Origin: Caenimonas sp. SL110
GTDB lineage: Bacteria > Pseudomonadota > Gammaproteobacteria > Burkholderiales > Burkholderiaceae_C
DNA: 64,000 nucleotides
Assembly (NCBI RefSeq): GCF_001044395.1
Contig: NZ_JANU01000023.1
Coordinates: forward strand, 1-64,000
Direction of reading: 5' to 3'
Part shown: one piece after another, positions 42,484 to 51,972 of the stretch
Layout of the letters: each line of letters begins with the position of its first letter
How positions within the stretch are numbered: position 1 is the first letter of the stretch
Notes under the pieces: generated by a model
What the model was told of the DNA's origin: nothing
Databases searched by the model: none
The model's input: only the letters and a program-made list of their open reading frames with translations
Translations under genes and position numbers: made by a program

Positions 42484-44040
42484 ATGACCATCTCCGCGAT
42501 CCAGCTTCTTTTGCTCACCGACCTCGTCGCCGACCTGCCCGTGGCGGTGCGATTGCAGCGGCTGGTCGGCAGCTTGCGGGCGCACTTCGGATGCGGCGCG
42601 GTGGCCTTGCTCAAGCTCGAAGAAGAACAGCTGCGTCCGGTTGCCGTGGACGGACTGGTCGACGACGCGCTCGGGCGCCGCTTCGCGGTGAAGGACCATC
42701 CGCGGCTGGCAGCCATCCTGCAGCGGCGCGGCGTGACCTGCTTTCATCACGACAGCGTGCTGCCCGACCCCTATGACGGCCTGATCGATGAACGCATCGG
42801 TGAGCCGCTGGCGGTGCACGACTGCATGGGCATGGCGCTGGACGTGGAGGGCAAGCGCTGGGGTGTGGTCACGCTCGACGCCTTGACGGTCGGCGCATTT
42901 GACGGCGTCGCGCAGGGCGAGCTTGCCCATCTGGCCTGCGCGATCGAAGCGGCTGTGCGCGTCACGCGAATGGAGGCTGAAATTCGCGCGCTGCGATTAA
43001 GTGGTGTTGCCGTGCCATCGGGCAATGCGCCGCCGGGCGAAGACAATGAGATCGTCGGCCAGAGCGAGGCCATCACGCATCTGCTGCACGAGCTGCAGGT
43101 GGTGGCGGACTCGGGGCTGCCGGTGCTGCTGCTGGGCGAGACTGGCGTCGGCAAGGAGTTGTTCGCGCATCGGCTGCATCGGCTGTCGCGCCGCTCGGGC
43201 AAGCCGCTGGTGCATGTGAACTGCGCGGCATTGCCCGAATCGCTGGCCGAGAGCGAACTCTTCGGTCATGCGCGCGGCGCGTTCTCGGGTGCGGTGAGCG
43301 ACCGGCCGGGTCGCTTCGAGGCAGCCGACGGCGGCACGCTGTTCCTGGACGAGGTGGGCGAGCTGCCGCTGTCGATACAGGCCAAGCTGCTGCGGACCTT
43401 GCAAAACGGCGAGATCCAGCGCCTGGGCGCAGACCGGCCCCGCCGCGTCGATGTGCGCGTGATCGCCGCGACCAATCGCAGCTTGCGCGACCATGTACGC
43501 GACGGGACTTTTCGCGCCGACCTGTATCACCGGCTGTCGGTGTATCCCATCCTGATACCGCCGCTGCGTGAGCGCGGCAATGACGTGTTGCTGCTGGCCG
43601 GCCGCTTCCTCGAACTCAATCGCGCGCGGCTGGGCTTGCGCAGCCTGCGGCTGTCCGGTGGTGCAGAGGACGCGCTGCGTCGCTATCGCTGGCCCGGGAA
43701 CATTCGCGAACTGGAGCATGTGATCAGCCGTGCCTCGCTCAAGGCGGTGAGCCGGGGCGCGAGCCGCAAGGAGATCGTCACGCTGGAAGCGGACATGCTG
43801 GACCTGGATGCGCTGGAACTATCGGCGGGCGCCTCCATGCCTGAGCGCCCATCTGCTTTGGTTGGCATCACGGTGCCCGAACTCGCGTCCATGAATGAGG
43901 TGGTCGAGGCGAGCCAGCGTCAGGCGATACGGCAGGCCCTGGAATTGCACGGGCAGAACTGGGCAGCTGCCGCGCGGCACTTGCAGCTGGATGCCAGCAA
44001 CCTGCACAAGCTGGCGCGCAGGTTGGGCATCAAGGCCTAG
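42484..44040 (+). CDS. norR: NO-sensing sigma-54 activator NorR
   Basis: 518 residues. N-terminal GAF domain (about 1-175) with the likely NO-sensing iron ligands (D95, D98, C114, plus R74/R81 region), a central AAA+ domain with Walker A GETGVGKE and [10 protein letters not shown], and a C-terminal Fis-type HTH ([21 protein letters not shown]). The sigma-54 contact loop reads GAFSGA rather than GAFTGA, a conservative change. Divergent from norA-norB, whose intergenic region contains its binding sites. Confidence 0.93.
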   Translation: MTISAIQLLLLTDLVADLPVAVRLQRLVGSLRAHFGCGAVALLKLEEEQLRPVAVDGLVDDALGRRFAVKDHPRLAAILQRRGVTCFHHDSVLPDPYDGLIDERIGEPLAVHDCMGMALDVEGKRWGVVTLDALTVGAFDGVAQGELAHLACAIEAAVRVTRMEAEIRALRLSGVAVPSGNAPPGEDNEIVGQSEAITHLLHELQVVADSGLPVLLLGETGVGKELFAHRLHRLSRRSGKPLVHVNCAALPESLAESELFGHARGAFSGAVSDRPGRFEAADGGTLFLDEVGELPLSIQAKLLRTLQNGEIQRLGADRPRRVDVRVIAATNRSLRDHVRDGTFRADLYHRLSVYPILIPPLRERGNDVLLLAGRFLELNRARLGLRSLRLSGGAEDALRRYRWPGNIRELEHVISRASLKAVSRGASRKEIVTLEADMLDLDALELSAGASMPERPSALVGITVPELASMNEVVEASQRQAIRQALELHGQNWAAAARHLQLDASNLHKLARRLGIKA

Positions 44041-44935
44041 TCGTCAGCCCCTGCTCGCGGTAGAGCCGCAACACGCCCGCCATTCCACCCAGGTGATGCC
44101 CCTGGCCCGCCAGCATGCGATGAAGCGACGTCAGCAGCGCAGTCATCGGAATCGGCGCAGCTGCCTCAGCAGCCAGGTCCGAGATGATTTCCAGGTCCTT
44201 CAATGCGGTGAGTGCAGAGCCTGTGAGTTCGCCGCTCAACATCATTGGCGCGTAGCGCCTGAGCACGGCTGAATCGGCGAGCCCGCCTTCCATCGCTTCG
44301 GGCAGATGCGCCACATCGAGGCCGAGCTTCGCGGCAAGGTTCAGCGCCTCCGCAAGAACCGCCGCTGTGCCGAAGCTCACCATCTGGTTGCAAGCCTTCG
44401 CGGCCTGGCCGCTGCCGACGGGGCCCAGGTGCGTCATACGTTTGGCGAAGCTCATGATGACCGGGCGCACGCGTTCGACATCGCTTGTTTCGCCACCGGC
44501 AAAGACGGTGAGCGTGCCTTGCTGCGCCCCGGAAGGCCCGCCGGTCACAGGCGCATCGACCCATGCGTTTCCAGCTTCTACGACGCGCTGTGCAAATTGG
44601 CGCGTGGCTGCGGGGTGGATCGTCGAGTGATCGGCAATGACCAGCCCTTGCCGGCCTGCGCAGGTGATTGCGTTGTCGCCAAAGACGATTTGCTCCAGTG
44701 CTGCATCGTCCGTCACGCAGACGCAGATCACCTGTGCGTTGCGAGCCAGGTCGGCCGGTGAGGCTGCGAGCTTTGCACCGGCTGCCACCAGCGGGGCCGC
44801 CTTGTCCGCACTGCGGTTCCAGACGTGGAGTTCAAAGCCGGCGTCCAGGATGCGCCTGGCCATCGGAAGGCCGATCACGCCAAGGCCGGCGTAGCCCACC
44901 TGGCGCACGGGCTGGTCATACTGCATGCTGGACAT
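44030..44935 (-). CDS. NAD(P)-dependent beta-hydroxyacid dehydrogenase (3-hydroxyisobutyrate dehydrogenase family)
   Basis: 301 residues. Rossmann motif VGYAGLGVIGLPMARRIL, substrate-binding DAPVTGGPSGAQQGTLTVFAGG, and the catalytic lysine in GSGQAAKACNQMVSFG, all standard for the family. It oxidises short 3-hydroxy acids such as 3-hydroxyisobutyrate, glycerate or tartronate semialdehyde; the context gives no further clue. ATG at 44935 preferred (alternative 44926). Overlaps the norR end by 11 bases in convergent orientation. Confidence 0.83.
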   Translation of the reverse strand: MSSMQYDQPVRQVGYAGLGVIGLPMARRILDAGFELHVWNRSADKAAPLVAAGAKLAASPADLARNAQVICVCVTDDAALEQIVFGDNAITCAGRQGLVIADHSTIHPAATRQFAQRVVEAGNAWVDAPVTGGPSGAQQGTLTVFAGGETSDVERVRPVIMSFAKRMTHLGPVGSGQAAKACNQMVSFGTAAVLAEALNLAAKLGLDVAHLPEAMEGGLADSAVLRRYAPMMLSGELTGSALTALKDLEIISDLAAEAAAPIPMTALLTSLHRMLAGQGHHLGGMAGVLRLYREQGLTTRP

Positions 44936-45047
44936 CGTGGCGGCCTGGTGAGTTGAATTGCGTTCGAGTGTTGCCAATAAAGGTCAATTGTCAAGGCGAT
45001 ACGCTTGTTGGATGCTCGGCACAGGAGACACAAGGCTTCAGGAATCC

Positions 45048-46154
45048 ATGCGACCTCACAACGACCAACAACGCATGCTCGCCGATGCGGCGCGCCAGTT
45101 TGCACAGGGCCATTGCGAGTCCGCGCGGCTTCGTGCCTGCCGCGGGCGGACCCCCGACTTCGACGCCGGGGTGTGGGCCGAAATGGCTGCGCTCGGCTGG
45201 CTGTCGGTGCTCGTGCCCGAAGCCGACGGCGGACTCGGCAGTGGGCTGGGCGAGATGGGCCAGCTCGTTTATGAATGGGGCGCCGGCGGTGGAGCCGAGC
45301 CGCTCGTGGCGTGCGGCGTGCTGGCGTTGACGATGCTCGTGGATTGCGACGGCCCGGCTCGCGCAGCGCTGCTGGAACGCACGATGCAAGGCTCTGCCAT
45401 GCCAGCGCTGGCATGGATGGAAGACGGCGCGAAGTGCGTGCCGCAGTCGGGCGGCTGGCGCGTCAGTGGCAACGCCCGCTTCGTCACACCGGCCGATGCG
45501 TCCGACTTCCTGGTCATGTTCCCCCGTCGCAATGAGCTTCCCGCGCTGCATGTGCGGGCGGGCGCTGCAGGCATCACCGTGCAGCGTGAACTGCGTGCCG
45601 ACGGCACGGCGGCCTGCTGGCTGCAATTCGACGGCGTCGATGTGACGCCCGACTGCCTGCTTGCCAGCGCGGCAACGGCACGGCTTGCCGCAGAAAAGGC
45701 CCGCGACTTCGCTCTCATCATGGCTGCGGTCTCCATGGCCGGGACGATGCGCACCATCAACGCGTTGACACAGGAATATCTGCGCACCCGCGTGCAGTTC
45801 GGCAAGCCCATCGGCTCTTTCCAGGCACTGCAACACAAGGCGGTGGACATGCACATCGCCGAGCAGATGGCGCGCGATGTCGCGCAGCACGCCTGCACCA
45901 GGGTCGATGCAGGGTGCACGCCCAGCGAGCGGGCCTGCGCGGCCAGCCGCGCGAAAGCGCGTGCGGGTGATGCCCTGGACCGCATCGCACGCATGGCGGT
46001 GCAACTGCACGGCGCCATCGGCTTTACCGACGAATACGACCTGAGCCTGCACCTGGGTCGCGCGCTCACCTTCTCTGCATGGCTGGGCAATGCAGACGAA
46101 CATGTGAGCCGCTACGCGAGGCATGCGGCACCGTTCGAGGCGGCGCAGGCATGA
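45048..46154 (+). CDS. acyl-CoA dehydrogenase, partner subunit type
   Basis: 368 residues. Opens RPHNDQQRMLADAARQF, with RTRVQFGKPIGSFQALQHKAVDM near the C-terminal third and AVQLHGAIGFTDEYDLSLHLGRA at the end. The usual YxGTxEIQ terminus is missing, as in the smaller partner of heteromeric acyl-CoA dehydrogenases. It overlaps the large subunit gene that follows by 4 bases (ATGA) and heads a five-gene acyl-CoA operon. Ribosome site AGGA 5 bases before the ATG. Confidence 0.83.
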   Translation: MRPHNDQQRMLADAARQFAQGHCESARLRACRGRTPDFDAGVWAEMAALGWLSVLVPEADGGLGSGLGEMGQLVYEWGAGGGAEPLVACGVLALTMLVDCDGPARAALLERTMQGSAMPALAWMEDGAKCVPQSGGWRVSGNARFVTPADASDFLVMFPRRNELPALHVRAGAAGITVQRELRADGTAACWLQFDGVDVTPDCLLASAATARLAAEKARDFALIMAAVSMAGTMRTINALTQEYLRTRVQFGKPIGSFQALQHKAVDMHIAEQMARDVAQHACTRVDAGCTPSERACAASRAKARAGDALDRIARMAVQLHGAIGFTDEYDLSLHLGRALTFSAWLGNADEHVSRYARHAAPFEAAQA

Positions 46155-47365
46155 ACGACATGACCCCACTCACGCCTGCAACACCAGCCGCACCAGCCGC
46201 ATCAGCCGCACCAGTCCCCCAGGACTGGAACGCGCTTGCCGATGACGATTTCCGCCAGCAGGTGCGATCCTTCCTCGAAGCGAACTACCCTCATGAACTG
46301 CGCTATCCGGCGCGGCGCCTGTTCTGGACCGAGATCGGCTTCTGGTATCGCAAGATGTCCGATATCGGCTGGATCGCGCCCGCATGGCCGCGCGAGCACG
46401 GCGGCATGGGGCTCGATACCGCCAAGCTTTTGATCTTCTACGAGGAGCACGAGCGCTGGGGCGTTTCGCGCTTCGCCGACATGGGCATCCTGATGGTCGG
46501 GCCGTTGCTCATCCAGCACGGCACGCCCGAGCAGCAACAGCAGTGGCTGCCAAAAATCCTGTCGTGCGAACACCTGTGGTGCCAGGGCTATTCGGAACCC
46601 AATGCGGGCTCGGACCTTGCGGGCCTGCGCACCGAGGCCGTGCTCGATGGTGACGAATACGTCCTGAACGGCCAGAAAATCTGGACCACGCTTGCCACCG
46701 ATGCGACGCACATCTTTGTCCTGGCGCGCACAAACAAGGAAGCGAAAAAACAGGCAGGCATCAGCTTTTTGCTTGCCGACATGAAAGACCCCGGCATTCG
46801 CGTGCGTCCGATCAAGGACGTGGCGGGCCATGACGAGTTGTGCGAAGTGTTCCTGGAAAACGTTCGCGTGCCGACTGCGAATCTGGTGGGCGGCGCCGAT
46901 GCGGGCTGGGGCATTGCCAAGGCGCTGCTGGGTTTCGAGCGCATCTTCCTGGGCAGCCCCAAGTACCCGAACTACGCATTGGGCGTGCTCTCGCGGGTGG
47001 CGGATGCGCGCGGCCTGCACAAGGACCCGGCATTTGCATTGCGATTTGCGAAGCTGCGCATGCAGGTCGAAGACCACGCCGCCTGCTACGAGCGCTTCAT
47101 CGAGATCGTCAAGCGGGGCGATCCGATTCCGCCCGATATCTCGATGCTGAAGGTGATTTCCACCGAGAGCTTCCAGGCGATTGCCGATGAGGTGATTCGC
47201 GCTGCCGGCCCGATGGCGCAGCTGGCTGGCATGGTGAAGGTGGGCGATGCCGAGATCGACGTGCTCGGCCCATTCTTTCGTGCCTTGCCCTCGACCATCT
47301 ACGGCGGCACCAACGAAATCCAGCGCAATGTGCTGGCCAGTCAAGTCCTGAGGCTGCCTTCATGA
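46151..47365 (+). CDS. acyl-CoA dehydrogenase, large subunit type
   Basis: 404 residues. Contains the full-length fold: WCQGYSEPNAGSDLAGL, GQKIWTTLATDATHI, and the C-terminal IYGGTNEIQRNVLA. The base position of medium-chain enzymes (YEGT) is glycine here, as in the FadE26-like and pimeloyl-CoA-dehydrogenase-like groups used for steroid and cyclic-acid side chains. It is co-translated with both neighbours. Confidence 0.87.
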   Translation: MNDMTPLTPATPAAPAASAAPVPQDWNALADDDFRQQVRSFLEANYPHELRYPARRLFWTEIGFWYRKMSDIGWIAPAWPREHGGMGLDTAKLLIFYEEHERWGVSRFADMGILMVGPLLIQHGTPEQQQQWLPKILSCEHLWCQGYSEPNAGSDLAGLRTEAVLDGDEYVLNGQKIWTTLATDATHIFVLARTNKEAKKQAGISFLLADMKDPGIRVRPIKDVAGHDELCEVFLENVRVPTANLVGGADAGWGIAKALLGFERIFLGSPKYPNYALGVLSRVADARGLHKDPAFALRFAKLRMQVEDHAACYERFIEIVKRGDPIPPDISMLKVISTESFQAIADEVIRAAGPMAQLAGMVKVGDAEIDVLGPFFRALPSTIYGGTNEIQRNVLASQVLRLPS

Positions 47366-48528
47366 ACAAGACAGATCGCGCCTGCATCGTCGGCGCGTAC
47401 GAACACCCGACGCGCCACGCGCCGGACAAGAGCGTCGCGCAATTGCATGCGGAGGTGATGCGCGGCGCGCTGCAGGATGCGGGACTGCAGGCGAGCGACA
47501 TCGACGGCTATTTCTGCGCGGGTGATGCGCCGGGCCTGGGGCCGCTGTCGATGGTGGACTATCTCGGTCTGAAGCCGAAGTACTTCGAATCCACCGACAC
47601 CGGCGGCTCCTCGTACCTGATCCACGTTCGCCATGCCGCGCAGGCCATCGAAGCCGGGCATTGCAGCGTGGCGCTGGTCACGCTTGCAGGCAGGCCACGC
47701 TCGGAAGGGTCGAGCGGCACACAGGCGCGCGCGTACAACCTGCTCGCACCCGAGGCGCCGTTCGAGACGCCTTACGGCCTGGTGCCGATCAACAGTTATG
47801 CGATGGCGGCGCAGCGCCACATGCACGAGTTCGCAACGACCGCCGAGCAGCTCGCATGGATCAAGGTCACGGCCTCGCACCATGCGCAGCACAACCCCAA
47901 CGCCATGCTGCGCGATGTTGTCACGGTGCAGGATGTTCTGGCATCGCCGCTGATTGCCGACCCTTTGCACCGCATGGAGTGCTGCGTGGTGAGCGATGGC
48001 GGTGGGGCAGTGATCGTGGCGCGGCCCGAGATTGCGCGCGCGTTGAAGCGGCCGGTGGTGCGCCTGATCGGCGGCGGCGAAGCGGTGGGCTACGTCAACA
48101 GCGCGCGGATGGACATCACGACTTCCGCCGCGAAGGATTCGGGCGCAGCGGCATTTGCGCAGGCAGGCGTGACGCCGCAGGACATCCGCTACGCGTCGAT
48201 CTATGACAGCTTCACGATCACCGTGCTGATCCAGCTGGAAGACCTGGGCTTTTGCGAGAAGGGGCAGGGCGGGCGCTTCGTGGCGGACGGCAAGCTGATC
48301 GCAGGTCAAAGCGGGCTTGCGATCAACACCGATGGCGGTGGGCTTTGCAACAACCATCCGGCCAATCGCGGCGGCATGACCAAGATCATCGAAGCCGTGC
48401 GCCAGTTGCGCGGCGAAGCCCACCCTGCGGTGCAGGTCAGGGACTGCGCGCTCGCGTTGGCGCAAGGCACAGGCGGCATGCTGGGCAGCCGGCACGCATC
48501 GGCAACCCTCATCCTGGAGCGCGCATGA
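47362..48528 (+). CDS. thiolase-fold protein without catalytic Cys (Ltp2/SCP-x-like, possible retro-aldolase)
   Basis: 388 residues of the SCP-x thiolase group (AQLHAEVMRGALQDAGLQASDIDGY, IYDSFTITVLIQLEDLGF, NTDGGGLCNNHPANRGGMTKIIEAV). The two cysteines of true thiolases are absent: the first site reads ESTDTGGSS and the second GTGGMLGSRHAS. The next gene is a DUF35 protein, the known partner of Ltp2-type enzymes, which cleave 3-hydroxyacyl-CoAs with a quaternary or blocked carbon by retro-aldol chemistry instead of thiolysis. That is the most likely role here. Confidence 0.82.
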   Translation: MNKTDRACIVGAYEHPTRHAPDKSVAQLHAEVMRGALQDAGLQASDIDGYFCAGDAPGLGPLSMVDYLGLKPKYFESTDTGGSSYLIHVRHAAQAIEAGHCSVALVTLAGRPRSEGSSGTQARAYNLLAPEAPFETPYGLVPINSYAMAAQRHMHEFATTAEQLAWIKVTASHHAQHNPNAMLRDVVTVQDVLASPLIADPLHRMECCVVSDGGGAVIVARPEIARALKRPVVRLIGGGEAVGYVNSARMDITTSAAKDSGAAAFAQAGVTPQDIRYASIYDSFTITVLIQLEDLGFCEKGQGGRFVADGKLIAGQSGLAINTDGGGLCNNHPANRGGMTKIIEAVRQLRGEAHPAVQVRDCALALAQGTGGMLGSRHASATLILERA

Positions 48529-48935
48529 CCAGCGAAGCCCCTGTCCGCAAAATCCCTGCGCCGCTGGTGAACCCGGAAGCGCAACCCTTCTTTACGGCGG
48601 CAGTCGAGAGCCGTCTTTTTTACAAGCAGTGCAGCGCGTGCGGCCAGCCGCATCATCCGCCGCGCAGCATCTGTCCGCACTGCCATTCAGACGCCACCGA
48701 GTGGAGAGAGTCTGCGGGCAAGGGCCAGGTGTACAGCGCCAGCCTGTTGCGACGCGGTGTGCCCGTGCCTTATTGCGTGGCCTACGTGACGCTCGATGAA
48801 GGCGTGACGATGATGAGCGACCTGGTCGGCTTTGGCGATGTGACGCCGCCTGTCGGCACGCGGGTGCGGGTGCAGTTCGTGGCGGCTGAAGGCGGTGCGA
48901 TGATCCCGATGTTTGGGCCGATGGAGAAGACATGA
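48525..48935 (+). CDS. DUF35 Zn-ribbon/OB-fold partner protein
   Basis: 136 residues. An N-terminal helix (PLVNPEAQPFFTAAVESRLFYKQC), rubredoxin-like zinc ribbon CSACGQ...CPHCHS, and an OB-fold C-terminal part (GKGQVYSASLLRR, GTRVRVQFV). DUF35 proteins act as acyl-CoA-binding partners of thiolase-like enzymes such as Ltp2 and of ChsH-type hydratases. Co-translated with the Cys-less thiolase upstream. Confidence 0.87.
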   Translation: MTSEAPVRKIPAPLVNPEAQPFFTAAVESRLFYKQCSACGQPHHPPRSICPHCHSDATEWRESAGKGQVYSASLLRRGVPVPYCVAYVTLDEGVTMMSDLVGFGDVTPPVGTRVRVQFVAAEGGAMIPMFGPMEKT

Positions 48936-49726
48936 AAGACGCTTACGAAACCCTGCTGGTCGCGCCGCAGGACGAGCATGTATTGCTGGTGACGATGAAC
49001 CGTCCCGACGTGCTCAACGCACTGAACACGCAGCTGGGCCTGGACCTGGTCGATCTGTTCGAATCGATCGCGATGAACCCGGCAAAGCTGCGCTGCATCG
49101 TGCTGACTGGCACGGGGGCCAAGGGCTTTTGTGCAGGTGGCGACCTCAAGCAGCGCGACGGCATGAGCAACGCCGACTGGACGCTGCAACACGTGGTGTT
49201 CGAGCGCATGGCACGCGCGTTGCTCGACTGCCCGGTGCCGCTGGTCGCTGCTGTGAACGGTGCGGCCTTTGGTGGTGGTTGCGAAATCGCGATGTGCTGC
49301 GACTTCATGTATGCGGCCGATCATGCGAAGTTTGCGATGCCCGAAGTCAAGCTGGGGATCATGCCGGGCGCGGGCGGAACGCAGACCTTGCCGCGTGCGG
49401 TCGGCGAGCGGCGCGCGAAGGAATATGTGATGACGGGCAAGCCCTTTACGGCTGCGCAGGCCGAGCAGTGGGGGCTTGTGAACGAGGTGATGCCGCTGGA
49501 GTCGCTGGTGCCGCGCGCGCTGGAGGTGGCGCAATTGATTGCTGCGAATGCGCCCTTGTCGACCCGCCAGGTGAAGCAGTCGGTGTCGCGCGGGCTTCGG
49601 ATGTCGCTGGGCGATGGACTTGCCTTCGAGATCGAGGCGTACAACCGGCTGGTGGCGACGGAAGATCGTATCGAAGGGGTGCGGGCGTTCAATGAGAAGA
49701 GGAAGGCGCAGTTCAAGGGGCGTTGA
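48932..49726 (+). CDS. enoyl-CoA hydratase
   Basis: 264 residues, crotonase fold with both catalytic glutamates in place (GGGCEIAMCCD and FAMPEVKLGIMPGAGG) and the oxyanion-hole segment FCAGGDLKQRDG. It would hydrate the enoyl-CoA made by the split dehydrogenase, giving the 3-hydroxyacyl-CoA that the thiolase-like/DUF35 pair would cleave. Last gene of the five-gene operon; each junction overlaps by 4 bases. Confidence 0.88.
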   Translation: MKDAYETLLVAPQDEHVLLVTMNRPDVLNALNTQLGLDLVDLFESIAMNPAKLRCIVLTGTGAKGFCAGGDLKQRDGMSNADWTLQHVVFERMARALLDCPVPLVAAVNGAAFGGGCEIAMCCDFMYAADHAKFAMPEVKLGIMPGAGGTQTLPRAVGERRAKEYVMTGKPFTAAQAEQWGLVNEVMPLESLVPRALEVAQLIAANAPLSTRQVKQSVSRGLRMSLGDGLAFEIEAYNRLVATEDRIEGVRAFNEKRKAQFKGR

Positions 49727-49732
49727 CCTGCC

Positions 49733-49970
49733 TTGCTCCCTCTCACTCCAGGAGACGGACCGGACTTGCTCCCTCTCCCTCTCCCTCTGGGAGAGTGACC
49801 GGACTTGCTCCCTCTCCCTCTGGGAGAGGGCGGGGGTGAGGGCGCTGGGCCTATGAACAGGGCGCGATCGATGCATGGGCCGCATGCCCTCACCCTAACC
49901 CTCCCCCAGAGGGAGAAGGGATAAATCCCGGAGGGAGAGTGGATAGAACCCAGAGGGAGAGGGGATAAAT
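49733..49970. repeat. intergenic palindromic repeat cluster (CCCTCTCCC family)
   Basis: Two tandem copies of a unit containing GACTTGCTCCCTCTCC and CTCTGGGAGAG (about 49758-49828) continue into GAGGGCGGGGGTGAGGGC. An inverted partner lies at about 49886-49920 (GCCCTCACCCTAACCCTC, then CCAGAGGGAGAAGGG), with a 40-base loop between, and further half-copies follow at 49928-49963. It is a dispersed palindromic element common in this bacterial group and probably ends both convergent transcripts. Confidence 0.75.
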
Positions 49971-50780
49971 TCAGTCCCTCCGCGACGCCTGCGCCGCCGC
50001 CGAGAAATCACGCGGCCCCGTCAAGAACAAACCCCCATCCACCGCAATCACGGTCCCGGTGATGTACGAGCCCCAATCACTCGCCAGCATCATCGCCACG
50101 CGGCTCACGTCCTCGATCTTGCCCAACCGCTTGAGAGGCACACGGTCTGCCATCGCCTTCAAGGTCTCGGGTGTGGGCGCAAGGCGCCTGAGACCTTCCG
50201 TTTCCTGGATCGGTCCCGGGATGATCGAATTGATGCGAATGCCTTGCGCCCCCCACTCCAGCGCCAGCCCGCGCGTGAGCATGTCGATGCCCGCCTTGGC
50301 GGCCGACACATGCAGCTGGTAAGGCGTCGCCACGGAAGCCTGGCTTGCAGAAATCTGGATGATGCAGGCCCCCGGCTTGCGCAAATGCTCGTGCGAAAGA
50401 CGAAGCACATTGAAGCTGCCCAGCAGGTCGATATCGACCACCGTCTTGAATGCATTGGGCGACATGTCCAGCGCCTTGGCCAGGAAGTTTCCGGCTGCGC
50501 CAGAGACGAGCACGTCAATCGGCCCGAACCTGGCTGCGGCCTGCGAGAACGCGCGCCCCACCGCGTCAGGCTGGCGCACATCCGCAGCGACGCCGATCGC
50601 ATCAATGCCCAGTTCACGCAGACGGGACGCAGCCGATTCCACCCGGTCCGCCGAACGGCTGATCAGGCTCAAGCTTGCGCCCGCGCGGGCAAAGGCCTGC
50701 GCGATGCCGAAATTGATGCCGCCGGAACCACCGGCCACAAACACATGACGGCCGGAGAAATCGAAAGGATTACCTTGCAT
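49971..50780 (-). CDS. SDR oxidoreductase of the 2,4-dienoyl-CoA reductase type
   Basis: 269 residues. Cofactor motif VAGGSGGINFGIAQAF, VSGAAGNFL, and IQISASQASVATPYQLHVSAAKAGID. The tyrosine is shifted relative to classical SDRs, as in DECR-type enzymes, and the following LALEWGAQGIRINSIIPGPI and TEGLRRL match peroxisomal 2,4-dienoyl-CoA reductases well. It would reduce dienoyl-CoA intermediates of unsaturated acids. Start ATG at 50780, ribosome site GAGG. Isolated between two repeat clusters. Confidence 0.8.
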   Translation of the reverse strand: MQGNPFDFSGRHVFVAGGSGGINFGIAQAFARAGASLSLISRSADRVESAASRLRELGIDAIGVAADVRQPDAVGRAFSQAAARFGPIDVLVSGAAGNFLAKALDMSPNAFKTVVDIDLLGSFNVLRLSHEHLRKPGACIIQISASQASVATPYQLHVSAAKAGIDMLTRGLALEWGAQGIRINSIIPGPIQETEGLRRLAPTPETLKAMADRVPLKRLGKIEDVSRVAMMLASDWGSYITGTVIAVDGGLFLTGPRDFSAAAQASRRD

Positions 50781-50806
50781 CGAATGCCTCGCTGTTCGTT
50801 CGCGCC

Positions 50807-51016
50807 TGTCATTGCGGGCTCGACCCGCAATCCATCTGTGATCAAGCGCAGTCGCCGCTGCGCGGTGGATGCCGGATCAAGTCCGGCATGACATCCCTCT
50901 GTCTTGGCTGTCATTGCGGACTCGATCCGCAATCCATGACTTCAACGGCCGTAGCCGCTGCGCGGTGGATGCCGGGTCAAGGCTCTCCTGAGCTTGTCGA
51001 AGGGCCAAGCATGACA
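50807..51016. repeat. two tandem REP-like units
   Basis: Each unit has a palindrome A (TGTCATTGCGG-rctcga-yCCGCAATCCA; 50807-50834 and 50909-50936) and a palindrome B (TGGATGCCGG...CCGGCATGACA; 50866-50893). In the second unit palindrome B (50966-51016) is opened by an insertion containing CTGAGCTTGTCGAAGG, itself a common repeat word. This repeat accounts for most of the 385-base gap 50781-51165; nothing else is recognised there except the upstream region of the next SDR. Confidence 0.8.
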
Positions 51017-51165
51017 ACTCCAGCGCCAGTATCGGCCGCACTCACTCGCGCTGGCAACCGTGCTTGCCGCATTCTGGGACGAGAAATATTCAAGCACCGG
51101 CAAAAAATCTCCATTGGCGATTCGCCGTGACAGGCACACGATCGGTCGCAAATCACGGAGACAAG

Positions 51166-51963
51166 ATGGACCTGGGACTGACTGGAAAAGTCGTGCTGAT
51201 CACCGGCGCATCCGAGGGCATCGGACGTGCGACGGCTTTGGCGTTCGCGCGCGAGGGCGCACGCGTGGCGATCAACGCCCGGCGGGCCGATGTGCTGGAA
51301 GCCACCGCCGCCGAGATTCGGGATGTCACCGACGCCGAGGTCATTGCGCTACCTGCCGACGTGGCTGACCTCGATGCCTTGCCCGGGCTTGTTGCCGCAG
51401 TCATCGCGAAGTGGGGACGCATCGACATCCTGGTCAACAACGCGGGCACCGGCAATGCCACGCCCTTCCTGAAAGTGACGCCGGCGGAGCTCATCGCCAA
51501 CTTCCAGCTCAATTTCTTCTCGATGTTTGTCACGACCCAGCTGGTGGTGCCGCACATGGTGGAGCAGGGCGCGGGCGTCATCCTGAACCTGGGTGGCACG
51601 ACGGCCAAGCAGGCGCCCCGTTCGCCCTCTACCGTTTCAGGGCCGTCAAAGGCTGCGATGTTCAACTTCACCAAGGCACTCGCCACCGAGTTCGGCCGCC
51701 ACAACATCCGCGTGAACTACCTGATGCCGGGCCTGACGATGACGCCGCGCTTCGACAGGAAGCTGCGCGATGCGACTGGCGGCGACATGGAAAAGTACGC
51801 GCTCGAAATGAAGAAGTGGGGCCAGGACATTGCGCTTCCGGGCCGCCGCTGGGGCAAGCCCGAAGAGATGGGCGACGCGATCGCTTTCCTGTGTTCCGAC
51901 CGCGCGAGCTACATCACGGGCGCGAGCCTGGTGGTCGATGGCGGCGCGGTGCGTGCGCTGTAG
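51166..51963 (+). CDS. SDR-family oxidoreductase with non-canonical active site
   Basis: 265 residues, ribosome site GGAG. Cofactor motif TGASEGIGRATALAFA and LVNNAGTGNATPF are standard, as is the C-terminal YITGASLVVDGG. However the catalytic serine region reads VILNLGGTTAK and the Tyr-x3-Lys motif is SGPSK, so both Ser and Tyr appear replaced. The protein may use other residues or be a binding/structural variant. Followed by a CoA-transferase on the same strand 9 bases later. Confidence 0.82.
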   Translation: MDLGLTGKVVLITGASEGIGRATALAFAREGARVAINARRADVLEATAAEIRDVTDAEVIALPADVADLDALPGLVAAVIAKWGRIDILVNNAGTGNATPFLKVTPAELIANFQLNFFSMFVTTQLVVPHMVEQGAGVILNLGGTTAKQAPRSPSTVSGPSKAAMFNFTKALATEFGRHNIRVNYLMPGLTMTPRFDRKLRDATGGDMEKYALEMKKWGQDIALPGRRWGKPEEMGDAIAFLCSDRASYITGASLVVDGGAVRAL

Positions 51964-51972
51964 CAACGTGAA

